From: Euptelea pleiosperma
Taxonomy: Eukaryota; Streptophyta; Magnoliopsida; Ranunculales; Eupteleaceae
Length of the DNA stretch: 64,000 bases
Assembly (NCBI GenBank): GCA_035048495.1
Contig: CM068545.1
Coordinates: forward strand, 15,769,702-15,833,701
Reading direction: 5' to 3'
Of the stretch, positions 11,101 to 22,095 are shown in pieces. A program made the position numbers and the translations under genes. Below the pieces are notes generated by a model. That model did no database searches and was not told the DNA's origin. It saw only the letters and a list, made by a program, of their open reading frames with translations. Numbering within the stretch: the stretch's first letter is position 1; the number at the start of each line of letters is the position of its first letter.

Positions 11101-14100
11101 GGGTCCCATTCGGATCACCTCTCGAAATGGTTTCAAGTACTTCGTCACATTTGTTGATGATTATTCAAGAATGACGTGGTTATATTTGATGAAAGACCGT
11201 TTTGAACTTTTTTCTATATTTCAATTGTTTCATGCTAAAATCAAAACTCAATTTGATTTGCATGTTCACTTATTTAGGTCTGATAATGCAAAAAAAATAT
11301 GACTAATTGCCATTACATTCTAATCTTGAATCTCATGGTATTTTGCACCAAACTTCATGTTCCCATTCACCTCAGCAAAATGAGGTAGCCAAAAGAAAGA
11401 ATAGACATCTGCTTGAAGTTACCAGGGTTCTTTTATTTGAGATGAAAGTCCTTAAAATCTTTTGGAGTGATGCAGTTCTTAGAGCATGGCTATCTCATCA
11501 ATCATATACCCATGTCAATTCTTCAAGGTCAATTTTTACATTCTATTCTATTTCCAAATAGTCCATTATTGCCTCCCCGAGTTTTTTGGTGTGTTTGTTT
11601 TGTTCAACACTTGGGTCCTAGATCTGATTAATTTGATCCCCGGGCTATTAAATACACCTTTTTGGGATATTCTCGTACCCAAATAAGGATATCGATGTTC
11701 TGACTCTATTTCTCGTAAAAACCTTGTTTGTCCAAATGTTAATTTCTTTGAACATGTTCTATTTTTTTTTAAACAAGTGGCATTTGGTTAAATTTGAGTC
11801 TCCACCTCTTCCACTTCTTGTTCAGGTTAGTGGTTCTTCTTAATTGAATGTGCAGGTTTCGATGACTCCACCACTTCGTACGTATATACGCTGTAAGCAT
11901 CTTGCCTCAATCAAGTGCCGTCTCTAGACTCTAGTCCTCTACCATTGGCTTTTCTATCGACAAATCCTCCATCATCTACTATGTCTCCGGATCTCCCTAT
12001 TGCTTTACACAAAGGTACACGTTCTTGTACCTAACACCCTCTTTCCAAGGTTGTCTTTTACTCACTTGTCTCCATCCTAACGTGCATTTGTTGCATCTAT
12101 TTCTAACAGTGTTCCGGAAGCCCTTTTTTATTATGGTTGATGGAATGCAATGATTAATGAGATGAATGCTCTTCACCCCAATGGTACATGGGAACTTGTC
12201 CCGCTACCTCTGGGGAAGTAGGTGGTTGGCTATAGGTGGGTGTACACCTAGGGGTGTCAACGGGTCGGTTCCGGTTCGGTTCCTAAGGTGACCAGAACCG
12301 GAACAAACGGTTCCGGTTCTTAGCGGTTTGGGTACTTATTGGTTCCGGTTCTCAAAGTGATGGTACCAGAACCAGAACTGATTATGTAGTTTTTTGTTAG
12401 TTCCGATTCCGATTTCGGGTATAACGGGTCCAATCTTGGTAATATGGGAATTTTTACACTATATTTATATATTGATTCCGGTTCTTATCGGTTCGGTTCC
12501 GGTTCTTATCGGTTTCGGTTCCATATTAGAGTACCGGAACCGTAACCATTAGTTTCCGGTTCGGTTCCGGTTCCGGTTCTTTTTAATCGGTTCCCAAAAA
12601 TGTGGTACCGGAACCGGTGTTTTCGGGTCCGGTTCCAGTTCGGTTCCGGTTAAATCGGGTAAAATTGACACCCCTATGTACATCGTGAAGTTTCTCCCTG
12701 ATGGGTCTATTGAATGGTTAAAGACCCGTCTCGTTGCCAAAGGCTACACTCAGATTTATGGCATCGGCCACTGTGAAACATTCTTGTCCATTGCTAAGAT
12801 TGCTTCAATTGTTTTATGATCTCTTTAGCTACTAATATGGGTTGGCCATTGTTTCAACTAGACGTGAAAAATGCCTTATTGTATGGTACCTTGCAAGAGG
12901 AGGTGTATATGGAGAAACTTCAGGGGTTTGTTGCTCAATGGGAGTAAGAGTGTTTGCCACTTGGAAAAGGTTATTTATGGGTTGAAGCAATCTCTACGAG
13001 CTTGGTTTGATCACTTAAGTGAATTTATTCAATTTGGGTTGCATCAATGCCACGACCACTCTATGTTTACACGAAAGAGTGAAAAATGAACCAATATTGG
13101 TGGTATATGTGGATGATATAGTGGTGACAATGGACGATAGTGAATGAATTCAAGCTTTAAAACAATTCTTACAGCACCATTTTCATACCAAAAACTTAAG
13201 AAAGCTTTAGTACTTCCTAGAGATTAAAGTTATGAGTTCGGACCGTGGGATTAGTTTATCTCATAGGAAGTATGTTTTGGACCTTCTTGATGAAATAGAT
13301 TTATTGGGATCAAGACCAATTTATACTCCTATGGGTCTTAATACCAAGCTTGGGGTCAATAAAGGGGACTTGTTTGATGATTCGGTTCATTATCGGAGGT
13401 TAGTTGGTAAACTGAATTATCTAACTATCACTCAACCAGATATTTCTGTTTTCGTTACCATGAGCCAGTTTATGCAGTCACCACGAGTTCCATATTAGGA
13501 TGTAGTTGTTCGGGTAGTGAGATACTTGAAGGGAGCTCCTGGTCGTGGATTGTATACAAGTCTAATGGACATCTCCATAGTTGGATCTACAAATACTGAT
13601 TGGGCTGGTTCTCATTATCACATAAAGTCTACTACAGGCTATTGCACATTTTCTAGGCGGCAATCTAGTGACTTGAGCTCATACCACTTGCAAGTTAACC
13701 TGGTTGAAATACATCTTTCATGAGTTGGGTATTGATCTGGATTTTCCGATGAAGTTGCATTGTGATAATCAAGTAGCTACCATATAGTATCTAACCCAGT
13801 ATTGAACGAACGAATAAAAGACATTGAGGTGGATTTTCACGTTATTAAAGACTAAGGTTCTGTGTGGCGATTTTCTACTCCGAACGTGAAGTCTGAAGAT
13901 CAGTTAACAGATTCTTTCACTAAAGCCCTTTTTAAGAGTTGTAACAATTACATTGGTTCCAAGCTAGAGTTACATGATGTTTACTCTCAAACTTAAGGGG
14001 AAGTGTTAGAGGAGTTATTTGTAATGTGCTGGATGTGTAGGGGTATTACTCTCTATTTGACAGTTTTTGATACTAAAATATATTGTGGGGAGTCGACTAC

Positions 14101-17100
14101 GACATTAAGCTATTCGACTTCTCCTCTTCTCTCAACTCTTCTTTCTTTCTTCTCATAGCATTAACCTAACTTACACTGTCCAACAAGAAATAAAAAGCCA
14201 AAATTCGAATTTGGGATCAAATGGTCCTTATTTTATGCAATTTTGAAAATTAGGGTTTAACAACTAATCGAGGTGGAAAGGATTTCCATCCTTCAGTTCC
14301 ACCTTGAATCTTAATGAAATCAAGTTTATTTGAAAGACGTGGGAAATTTTTAACTAACAAAATTGATTTCACTCAAACAGGACAATCAAACGTAAAGATA
14401 TCAGAACTTTGTCCAACAATAACAGAAGTCTTGACTGTGCTTCGATTATAATTTCATGAGGTGGAGAGGGATTCAATGAATCGAATAGTTATGAAATAGG
14501 GTCTGGCTCCTGTCCTACACATTCGGGCTCTTGGAGGGTGGGTAACTGGTACTCGAAGGTTAGGTCGGCCCATGAGAATGGGGTTGCCAACAATATCAAC
14601 AACTCTGAGATTGAATTCTGATAACTTTTTCTGTGGGTTGCAACCTGGTAAGAAATCAATTGATAGATATTGAAGCTTGAATACAACAATGGCTAGGTTA
14701 AGGAGTTGATAACTGACCCTAATTACAATAAAGGGAAAACATGGAATCTTACGGTTTTGCCTTGTTATTAAATTCATGAATCACATGTTAGTAATGGTCA
14801 TATATTTTTATCAAAAAATATATTCTTGCATAAAGGAAGTACGGAATATTGCCAGTGAGACCCACTCACGCAGCAAAATATTGTGAGGATCAATCAGTTA
14901 CCCAATAAATGGCATATATAGTTAAGGCAATCAGGGAAGAAATAAGCAATTATCAACCCCAATTTCTCACTATCTTAAGCATGCTGAGTAGCAAATGAAG
15001 CTAAATGCAGAAAGAAGGATATGTGCATATTGGCTGGTCTTTAATGCGCTAAGAGTACACTGGGGTCGAAATCCTCCACACTGCTTCTCTTCTGTGGATG
15101 AACTCAAGTTCTGCCATTTTCTACAGAGTAGAATACTACAAAGCCATAATGCAGCGCAACATTGTTCTTGTGAGATCAGCATCCGTTTCTCATTTCTGGT
15201 GAATGAGATTTGTGACTAACTGCGGCATAATAAGAATTCGATAAAAAAAAGTATACTGCATGTATTGCAATTGACCAAACCCCCGTGCACCGGAAACAGT
15301 GCACAAGTATACTCAACAACTGATAAGAGTCACAGTGCAGTTGTTTTGATTGAACAAACAGCGCCTAGACCTTTCTTTGATCATTCAGATGTGTATTTAA
15401 TCTCTTAGTCAGATGGTATTTTAGTTTGCCTGCCCTTGCAACTTTCTTTCTATTATCAATAAATAGGCATACTCCCAAAAGTAGATACAATCATGCATGC
15501 ATACATAGATAAATGTTCGTGTGTGTGTGTGCTATATACATATATAGAAGCAAACTAGGCTGAATAGAAGTTATGTTTAACCTGGTTTTCAATAGTTTCT
15601 GATATATTCCAATTAGTTCAAATGGTAGTGGACTAGTGGGAAAGCTGGAAACTTAAGTGATAGCAGTCTAACACAACAAAAAATAAGCAAGTAAGAAATG
15701 CACATGGATTGTTTCTGGAATGGTAACCATTTCCAACCAAAATATAAAGCTAATAATTGCAGATTGACAATTGGACTCACTGGCAAGCTTAATCTCATCT
15801 GGATGGGTGTTATCTGTTAAGTAAAGTGTCATAAGAGGCGTAAAATCACTGTTGGCAGGCAGTGCTTTCAATATGGATTCTCGATAAGCTACAGCAGCAG
15901 CTGTAGTAGTGACTGGAGGTCTCAGATTTGGCATCACAATGGCCCTTCCGAAATGATTTGCACTGTATGCAGGTCATGTTGTGTCAGAGACAATAACAAC
16001 CATCACCGTTGAGCATAAAACTTGGCTAAATTCAAAAGAAATATGCCCAACATTAAGCAAACAAACAATGAAATACATGTTATTGAGAAATAAAAAAGAA
16101 TAAGGAGAAATCTAACCTATGAGAGACAACAGCCTTTAGAAGGTCACCGTCGCGAAGATGAAGATGCCAGTCATCGGGTTGTCTTAGTGAGAGCTCCATC
16201 TTTACTCCTTTAGTTTTTAATGGACGAGGCCGCTCAACCTTTGCAAAAGGAAATGTCGATGCCTAGAATGCAACAAAATCTGCCATAATGTCAGGACAAA
16301 GAGAAACAAATGACAATTCCTACAAATAAACTTCACATGCATGGTATGATTAAAAATTGCAGAACATTTTGATGTAGGGTCCAGATGATCAAAAGCTTAC
16401 CAAAAATTGAAAAGAAATCAAGCATCCTGTCAAAATGCCAAGCTATGCATTTTCAAAACAGTGTAAACAACTATTAAATATGAGCGGTGGACAAATAAAT
16501 TCAGCCATCAATAACAATAATCTGCATCAAAATATAATAAAATTATTATCAAATAGATTATAACTTTCCAGTTATATTTTGAACAAGAAAAGGTTTTTAG
16601 TAAGGGAAGCAAGAATAGCCGAGGTCCAACCAAAAGTTTCTAATGAGGTTTTTCATTTTTCAGTTCCCCTCGTAGAGCACACATGTGCATAGGGGTAAAT
16701 AGGTCAAAATTTACAGTTCTTGTTTCAGTTTCTTCATCATATTATAGTATTAATCAAAAAGTTGTAGGCAATATCATTTAACAACCTATACTTCAACTAA
16801 TGTTCACCATTTAGTTATAGTGTTCTGTGATAAGTATAGTAGGTCCTTTGGGGCCATTCAGATGGGATCCCAAACCTCAGCGAGTTCTATGTTTTGAATG
16901 TGACCACTACGTTTTGGGATCCTATGCATTTGTATGGTGCAAACCCAAATGACATTGGCTCTATTTAGTGTCAAGGTGTTTCCCCTATTTTATTTCACAC
17001 CATTTTCGCCGTGTGCCCATCCAAGCAGGCCCTTAAGTAAGTCACTATGCAACCACAAGTAACTCGATCACGATATTTATATAGGATTGACTTCCTAATT

Positions 17101-17526
17101 CCAATCTAGATTACATGAATGATATTTAAGGGCAAGTACAGTGAATGTGATGCAAACATATGATGCATTCTTCCATGCATGCTAGCAGGTGGAGACAGAT
17201 AACAGACCAGATTTTCTCCACCTTCGAATGACAGGAAATGAAATAAAATGCCATTTTCACTAAGAAGCATTTGTGTACACATTTCATGAATATAATTACA
17301 CAAGAGAATCATAAATCATCATTCCTTAAAACTCAAACTTGCATAAAAAGTAGAAAACACGAAAAAGAAAAGCACTTGAACATTATTGCTATACCAAGTG
17401 ATTTTAACCAAATACAAGTAACCAAAGTGACGACATATGAAAAGAAATTAAAAAAAAAATATTTTACATGAAGTCTATTAAGAAGGTAATGAATACCTTC
17501 CATGGAGTTATCAGAGTCTTTATCAT
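5161..17526 (-). CDS. PYR4: Dihydroorotase, organellar (pyrimidine synthesis)
   Basis: Eight exons on the minus strand: 17526-17497, 16262-16117, 15962-15781, 9838-9702, 9107-8942, 8838-8722, 6234-6074, 5358-5161. All borders are GT-AG and the joined frame gives 378 residues, the usual length of the bacterial PyrC-like plant enzyme. It closes carbamoyl-aspartate to dihydroorotate, the third step of UMP synthesis. Zinc ligands are visible: H43 and H45 in [11 protein letters not shown], the carboxylated lysine K129 in [14 protein letters not shown]167 in LLVHGEVTD, H205 in VVMEHITT, and D279 in LGTDSAPH. The first 31 residues precede the catalytic core and look like a transit peptide. The first exon encodes only [11 protein letters not shown]32 is a possible internal start. 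Intron 3 is 5.9 kb, swollen by a LINE fragment and a Copia element. Intron 6 is 2.5 kb and intron 1 is 1.2 kb. All catalytic positions are intact, so the gene is probably functional. Confidence 0.95.
5470..5600 (+). mobile_element. RTE-type LINE 3' end fragment
   Basis: In intron 7 of dihydroorotase. The translation [19 protein letters not shown] ... VTDPKYLG followed by a stop and gtgtagatgatgat matches the carboxyl end (..EWRNxIYxADPxxLG) and 3' tail seen at 62.6 kb, 7.1 kb and 28.0 kb in this window. Confidence 0.65.
7040..7135 (-). mobile_element. RTE-type LINE 3' end fragment
   Basis: In intron 6 of dihydroorotase. The reverse strand reads [17 protein letters not shown], stop, gcgtagatgatgatg: the same LINE terminus and GATGATG tail as at 5.5 kb, in the opposite orientation. 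Confidence 0.65.
7578..7925. mobile_element. hAT-like element tiled with TTTCGGTATCG motifs (family D)
   Basis: Short imperfect terminal repeats (atggttcaaaat ... ttcgaaccatt) are bracketed by the direct repeat ggcctgccc at 7569-7577 and 7926-7934, a target duplication of 8-9 bp. The body is full of variants of gtatcgtttcggtatc and gaaacgaacgatac. No open frame of its own. It sits in intron 6 of dihydroorotase. Confidence 0.7.
10690..10885 (+). mobile_element. RTE-type LINE 5' fragment (endonuclease start)
   Basis: The translation reads [20 protein letters not shown], then [20 protein letters not shown]. The LQETKW stretch is typical of the N-terminal AP-endonuclease domain of RTE-like plant LINEs. 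It breaks off at about 10885, just before the Copia sequence begins. Upstream, 10390-10500 (gctttacactgcaccgccga) may be the LINE leader. Confidence 0.7.
12249..12676. mobile_element. hAT-like element tiled with GGTTCCGG motifs, nested in Copia
   Basis: Terminal inverted repeats taggggtgtcaac ... attgacacccctа-type end (12 bp). The direct flanks are tgtacacc (12241-12248) and tgtacatc (12677-12684), an 8-bp target duplication. The interior is almost wholly variants of ggttccggttcggttcc and their complements. Removing it restores continuous Copia reading across the site (GYRWVY followed by IVKFLPDGS). The TAGGG end and 8-bp duplication fit the hAT superfamily. Confidence 0.85.
14004..14185 (+). 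repeat. 3' LTR-like end of the Copia element
   Basis: Begins tgttagagg directly after the purine tract aagggga and ends ...gtccaaca, about 182 bp. This fits a short Copia LTR. No matching 5' copy was seen upstream of 10925. Confidence 0.55.
16845..17035. mobile_element. Possible MITE in dihydroorotase intron 1
   Basis: Imperfect inverted ends (ggccattcagatgggatcc ... gcccatccaagcaggccctt) around an internal direct repeat of gggatcc(ca/ta). Weak support. Confidence 0.35.
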
Positions 17527-18095
17527 TCTAAATGCCTTCAGGCAACCCAAAGCTTCTCTTGTACACTAAAAGAATTTCTCTGTCCAAAAAGTATGATTCG
17601 ATGCATGAAAATTATACTGCACCCAAAACCTTATGCTCACATTACTCTTATAACTACAGCTGTTTAACACCCAAATTAAATTGTCACGGAGAACTGCAAA
17701 TAATAGAACCATAAACTAGACGTGGGTTCTGAAGAAAAATATCGGAGAAGTAATAAAGGGATCACTCTATGAAGTTTAAACAGTAACAAATATCTTCTAT
17801 TTATAGTAACATATGAAGTGCATGACTGATCATATAAAAATGTTTGCATCGAAATGACGGAATAAATTACAGAACATTGTTAGATCGGACCCACAAAAAA
17901 CCAACCAACCAATCAAAAGTCTGCGCTAAACTGATACTACAAGACATGGGTTGGGTTAACCTGCAAACCCACTAACCACACCGCCAACCTACCCAAAATA
18001 AAAGGAGATTGTAACTAAATATTGGGTCTCTCTCTGTGACCTGCTAATCCCAGTTTAGTTTAGTAGCGGCATTTATTCGAACAGTTGATGCACGC

Positions 18096-18126
<31 letters not shown>
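18096..18126. repeat. (TA)n(GA)n microsatellite
   Basis: A TA run followed by a GA run upstream of dihydroorotase exon 1. Confidence 0.9.
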
Positions 18127-18270
18127 AGACGAGTGCAGGTTTTTGAATTCTTACTTAGTTTTAACAATATGGATCAAAACCTGCGAAAACAACTTTGAGC
18201 GGAAGAATTTATCCAATCAAAGAAACAAAGCTGGCAACCAGTCACGCTGAGACCCTCTTTTTCAAAGGTG

Positions 18271-18292
18271 TGTGTGAGAGAGAGAGAGAGAG

Positions 18293-18342
<50 letters not shown>
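18271..18342. repeat. Compound (GA)n(GT)n(GA)n microsatellite
   Basis: GA block, ctgtg, a GT block of about 15 repeats, then a GA block with a second agctg. The two GA-agctg ends are a small direct duplication. Both ORFs here are read from the repeat. Confidence 0.95.
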
Positions 18343-18343
<1 letters not shown>

Positions 18344-18425
18344 CTGCGAAATACCTGACAAAGAAGAAACGAACCTGATTCTTCAGACAGTGGGGCGGGA
18401 GTAAGTGGACAACTACAACAACCAG

Positions 18426-18785
18426 AGTAAAACTTCGGTCACAAGATGGTGCGACCGACAATACGAGCCACGTGGCACACTATTAGAGGGCCCTGACCGT
18501 ATGGATGTTTGACCAGTCCCTCGGTGGACCCGCAAACCAAAAATCAGCCTGATTAGTGATTACTAAGCATTGGATTGAAGTTATTTTCATGGGTTGATTT
18601 TAACCGTAGGAATTTGAACATTATTGAGCGTTATTTGTTTGCAAAGATCCAAAGGTTATCACTAATTAGGCGATTTTTGGTTTGCATTTCCACGGGACTG
18701 GCCAAATATCGATGCAGTCAGCGCCCTCTAATAGTGGCTTTTATTGTTCGGTCAAGATGTTGTGACCGAAGTTTTAGTCCAACTA
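18426..18785. mobile_element. Family A MITE, copy 5 (nearly complete)
   Basis: Clear full foldback. The left arm begins agtaaaacttcggtcacaa, the right arm ends ttgtgaccgaagttttagt, with about 150 bp of matching arm each side. It includes gagccacgtggcacac, so a perfect CACGTG lies at 18469-18474, and the core signature aatcagcctgattagtgatt. Confidence 0.85.
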
Positions 18786-18825
18786 GCATCTCAAATTTTT
18801 GGCTTAAAAAAAAGAAGGCTTTTTT

Positions 18826-19055
18826 GTTTTACCCCCTTACTTTATTTATGTAATTTGCATCTCACCCAATGTTTTCAAAATATTTACATCTCACCCTTTG
18901 ACCATGGTCAACGTCATGGACTATAGACGGTCTCTAGATGGACATCCCAATATTAATGACTTTAATGACCTTGGGTGAGACACAAATATTTTAAAAACAT
19001 TGGGTATGATGCAAATTGCATTAATAAAGTAAGGGGGGCAAGCAAAAAAAAAAAT
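18826..19055. mobile_element. Family J hairpin MITE, copy 1
   Basis: Inverted repeat of about 90-bp arms: acccccttactttatttatg ... caataaagtaaggggg-type end, with ttgcatctcacccaatgttt and its complement inside. The centre contains gaccatggtcaac. Confidence 0.75.
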
Positions 19056-19149
19056 TCAATTGGTTTTTTTTTTTTTTTTTTTGAGGATTGTGAACTATAA
19101 AAGGAACTCACCTTTACGGGTTGTTAAGCACGCTAATGTCCCTCGTCAA

Positions 19150-19390
19150 TGATAATGAAGGACCACAATATGAGCCACGTGACACTCTTAGAGGTCACTA
19201 ACCGTATAGATATTGGGCCCATCGCTAGGTGGAGCTACATACCAAATATCAGCCTGATTAGTGATTTCAAACCATTGGATCTTTGTACCCCAAATAATGT
19301 TCAAATTCTACGAATAAAATCAACCCAAGAAAAAGATTCTAATACAATGCTTAAAAAAGTAACAATCAGATTAATTTTTGGTCCACCTAC
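19150..19390. mobile_element. Family A MITE, copy 6 (right arm degraded)
   Basis: ggaccacaatatgagccacgtg followed by the core aatatcagcctgattagtga. It ends near ttggtccacctacggttgggcc, wedged between the two family J copies. Confidence 0.65.
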
Positions 19391-19580
19391 GGTTGGGCCA
19401 ATTTGCGTCTCACCCAAGGTCATTATAGTCATTTAAAAAATATTGGGATGTCAATCCGAAGACCGTCTATGGTCAAGGACGTTGACCATGGTCAAAGGGT
19501 GGGGCGCAAATATTTTGAAAACATTGGGTGAAATGCAAATTGCATCAATAAAGTGAGGGGGTAAAGCAAAAAGCCCCCCC
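19391..19580. mobile_element. Family J MITE, copy 2 (partial)
   Basis: Repeats cgtctcacccaaggtcatta ... ttgaccatggtcaaagggtg ... aaagtgagggggtaaagc in the same order as the second half of copy 1, plus a new junction. Confidence 0.65.
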
Positions 19581-20011
19581 AAAAAATACCTTCTCCATAT
19601 TTAAAGATGAGAAAATTTTCGTTGGTCCCATGAAGGTCCCCTCCCAAAACGTCAGACATGTACCCTTTGTTAGCCACCCTTAACCAACTAACCAAGGGGT
19701 TAACGCGGGAAGTATGTTTCAGACATTTTGGCATGAGATCCTTCAAAGTTTGAAGATCCCTGACCCGTGCATTTTTTCCCTTTGAAGATGGAGTCACCTT
19801 TCAAAAAGTGCAACTCCAACCGTCCCATCTAAAAAAAAATATATTTTTTTGCAAAAAGTCAAACAAGTGATGTGTATGATATATCCATCTAAAATGTAGA
19901 TTAATAAGATCTGTCAATCATGTTCTTTTAACTATTCAAATGATATTGATCTAATGTTGTCATTCAATTAAGCCAACTTCTAATATATATTAAATGTTTT
20001 GGAATAATCAA

Positions 20012-20412
20012 TGAGTCCGTCCAAAGCTACACCCATTTCTCACATCCAGTTCTTACACCCGTTGGTGGGGCTCACATGGAGATCATGTTGGACAATCCAA
20101 CCGCAGTGAGTTTTACATACTATAATTACCATCGTCAAAAAAAAAAAAAAATTGATACATTTCCATATTCCTACCCTCATAAAAAATTGACTTTAATTTG
20201 AAAAATCAAAACCATCCAATTAAACCATTATTTTGGATCAATTGTTTACATAGCTAGTAATGTCGAAATGAACTGGTTTTTGATGATCATCATCATCAAG
20301 GCAAGGACAACTCAATGTATGGTTGGATTGCCCAATATGATCTCCATGGGGGCCCCACCACCTGGGTGTAAGAACTGGATGTAAGAAATGGGTGTAGCTC
20401 TAGACGGACTCA
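20012..20412. mobile_element. Family B inverted-repeat element, best copy
   Basis: Starts tgagtccgtccaaagctacac and ends gtagctctagacggactca. The arms match over about 85 bp (acacccatttctcacatcca / tggatgtaagaaatgggtgt; catggagatcatgttggac / atatgatctccatggg). No coding capacity. Confidence 0.8.
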
Positions 20413-20424
20413 TAATCAATAGAG

Positions 20425-20535
20425 TAAAACTTTGATGGGCCCTCGATGACAAGCGCAATATGAGTCACATGGCACACTTTTCGTTTGAAAGCAACATGTG
20501 GCCCAAATATCCATAGGTTAGTGGGCCCAAAGACC
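20425..20535. mobile_element. Family A fragment
   Basis: gcaatatgagtcacatggcacac and ccaaatatccataggttagtgggccc are pieces of the family A arm. Confidence 0.4.
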
Positions 20536-20727
20536 GTCATGTGACATTTTGAAAAGAAAAATATCAAAAGATTTGAAAATGGCACAAAAAATTATTTCAA
20601 AATTGTTGGTAATAAAAAGTATATGCTTTTTAGAAAAGGTCGCCCTACGGTCGACCACGTATTTCGGTTGGGCACCCACAAAGATATAAATGCCCCATTC
20701 TTTTTGTCTTTCGACTGGGCACCCACC

Positions 20728-20900
20728 CCTTCTTTCTCTCTCTCTCTCTCTCTGGGCTTTAGCCCCCATGGTGTACTATGGTGGGGGCTAAAACCCAGAG
20801 AATGAGAGATAGGAGAGAGGGAGAGGAGAAGAAAGAGAGAGAGTTACATAGTAGAGAGAGAAAGAGATAGGAAGAGAGAGAAGACAAGGAAAAGCAGTGG
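20728..20900. repeat. CT/GA-rich simple sequence
   Basis: A (CT)n run at 20728-20755. The palindrome gggctttagccccca...tgggggctaaaaccc follows, then a long impure GA stretch. Both strands show spurious ORFs rich in Ser and Leu. Confidence 0.8.
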
Positions 20901-21284
20901 GTGTCCAGCCGAAAGACAAAATATAAGGAGGCAATTTTGAAAAATAATTGTCTAGAATGTGAGTGCCCAACTGAAAAAGTGGGTGCCCATAAAGTGACAC
21001 TTTCAGAAAGGATATAAAAGAAATTAAATTTGTTCAAAAGACTACTAAAAAGATAAAGATCAAAATTCACAAAAGCAAAAATACTTGGAGCCAGAGAACA
21101 GAGATAGAGAGGCTAGTTTTAAAATTCTAGCCGAATATAGAGATGAGTTGGAGTTAGATTTTAAAAAAGTATATCTATATTTGAAGATATATATATGGGT
21201 TAGAGTTGCTTAGCTTGTTTTACATATGACCCACGCCCACCCATGCATCAACAAGAATTATGGGTAATAGCTAAAATTCTGGTT

Positions 21285-21465
21285 TTAAAAATGGCTGTTG
21301 GTGTGTATCCACCTCTTTCGGGAGGTCGGGGGATCAAACCCACGCAGGCAGGTTTCCTCCTTTGAGCGGTTGTGCCAGGAGTAGAAACCCCTTTCACCGG
21401 CAATGACCAGGTCCAGGCTTAGCTTGGGCCCTCCCACGATGATGACTACAAAAAATAAAAAAATA
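21285..21465 (+). mobile_element. tRNA-like SINE, family 2
   Basis: Begins atggctgttggtgtgtatcc. A box-B-like ggggatcaaacccac sits at about 21330, then caggtttcctcctttgag and an A-rich tail (acaaaaaataaaaaaatag). A second copy lies on the minus strand at 38975-39145. Confidence 0.65.
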
Positions 21466-21654
21466 GCTGTTATAATGGTAACGCCCCAATCCCGTTATAT
21501 TATTTTAAAAATAACGCCAAAAACAAATGGCCATTAACTGTTGGACACCAAAGATCCAGGCCGTTGTTGCCTTGTAAACTGTGGATCTCTTGAATCCAAT
21601 GGTCAAATGGCCTCAAACCGGTTATGATATCATTTTCCAAACTAAAAAGGGAGC

Positions 21655-22015
21655 AGAACTTTCGTGGCACACTTTTAGAGGAGGACGCTTACCGTATGGA
21701 TGTTTGGTCCATACCTGAGAAAATCAGCCTGATAAGTTAGTTCTAACCTTTGGATCTGCGTACCCCAAATAATGGTCAATAATTATCAAATTCGACGGTT
21801 AAAAATCAACCCATGAAAAAAAAAAAAGATTTGAGTCTTTTCATGCGTTGATATTTTGCCGTGGATTCGAGCATTATTTGTGATCCACAAATCCAAAGGA
21901 GAGAAATCACCAATCAGGCTGATTACCAATGAGGCTGATTTTCTATCTGTAGGTCCATCAAAGGGTGGGCCTACGGTCATTACTCTGCAAAAGTGTGCCA
22001 CGTGGCACAACAGCC
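21655..22015. mobile_element. Family A MITE, copy 7, just upstream of the S4 gene
   Basis: Left arm gtggcacacttttagaggagg; the core has aaaatcagcctgataagtta and a repeated aatcaggctgattaccaatgaggctgatttt; the right arm ends gtgtgccacgtggcacaac. It stops about 80 bp before the ATG at 22096, so it forms the proximal promoter or 5' leader of that gene. Confidence 0.75.
21996..22007. promoter_or_regulatory. Perfect G-box palindrome TGCCACGTGGCA
   Basis: CACGTG core at 21999-22004, 92 bp before the S4-gene ATG, contributed by the MITE arm. G-boxes are binding sites of plant bZIP and bHLH factors. Function here is inferred. Confidence 0.5.
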
Positions 22016-22095
22016 GTCGTTGAGGAAATATTTACTGTACTTTTCAACTTAGAAGCCCTTCAGTACCCTTCTTGTGCGCAGTACGCCTACCGGGA

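Larger units (their letters stand above)
10925..14185 (+). mobile_element. Decayed Ty1/Copia retrotransposon, 5'-truncated
   Basis: Lies in intron 3 of dihydroorotase, antisense to the host gene. Translated pieces in pol order: GAG-pre-integrase tail ([17 protein letters not shown]), integrase ([53 protein letters not shown]), reverse transcriptase ([28 protein letters not shown], near 12860-13120), and the RNase H region ([42 protein letters not shown]). Frameshifts and stops break every domain. Gag, the 5' LTR and primer site were not found. A hAT-like element interrupts the reverse transcriptase. It cannot move on its own. Confidence 0.9.

Noticed and set aside
11486..11686. 66-residue frame with hydrophobic content
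   Set aside because: Out-of-frame reading of decayed Copia integrase/linker sequence.
18174..18461. Frames rich in SLTHTH or CVCV repeats
   Set aside because: Translation of the compound microsatellite.
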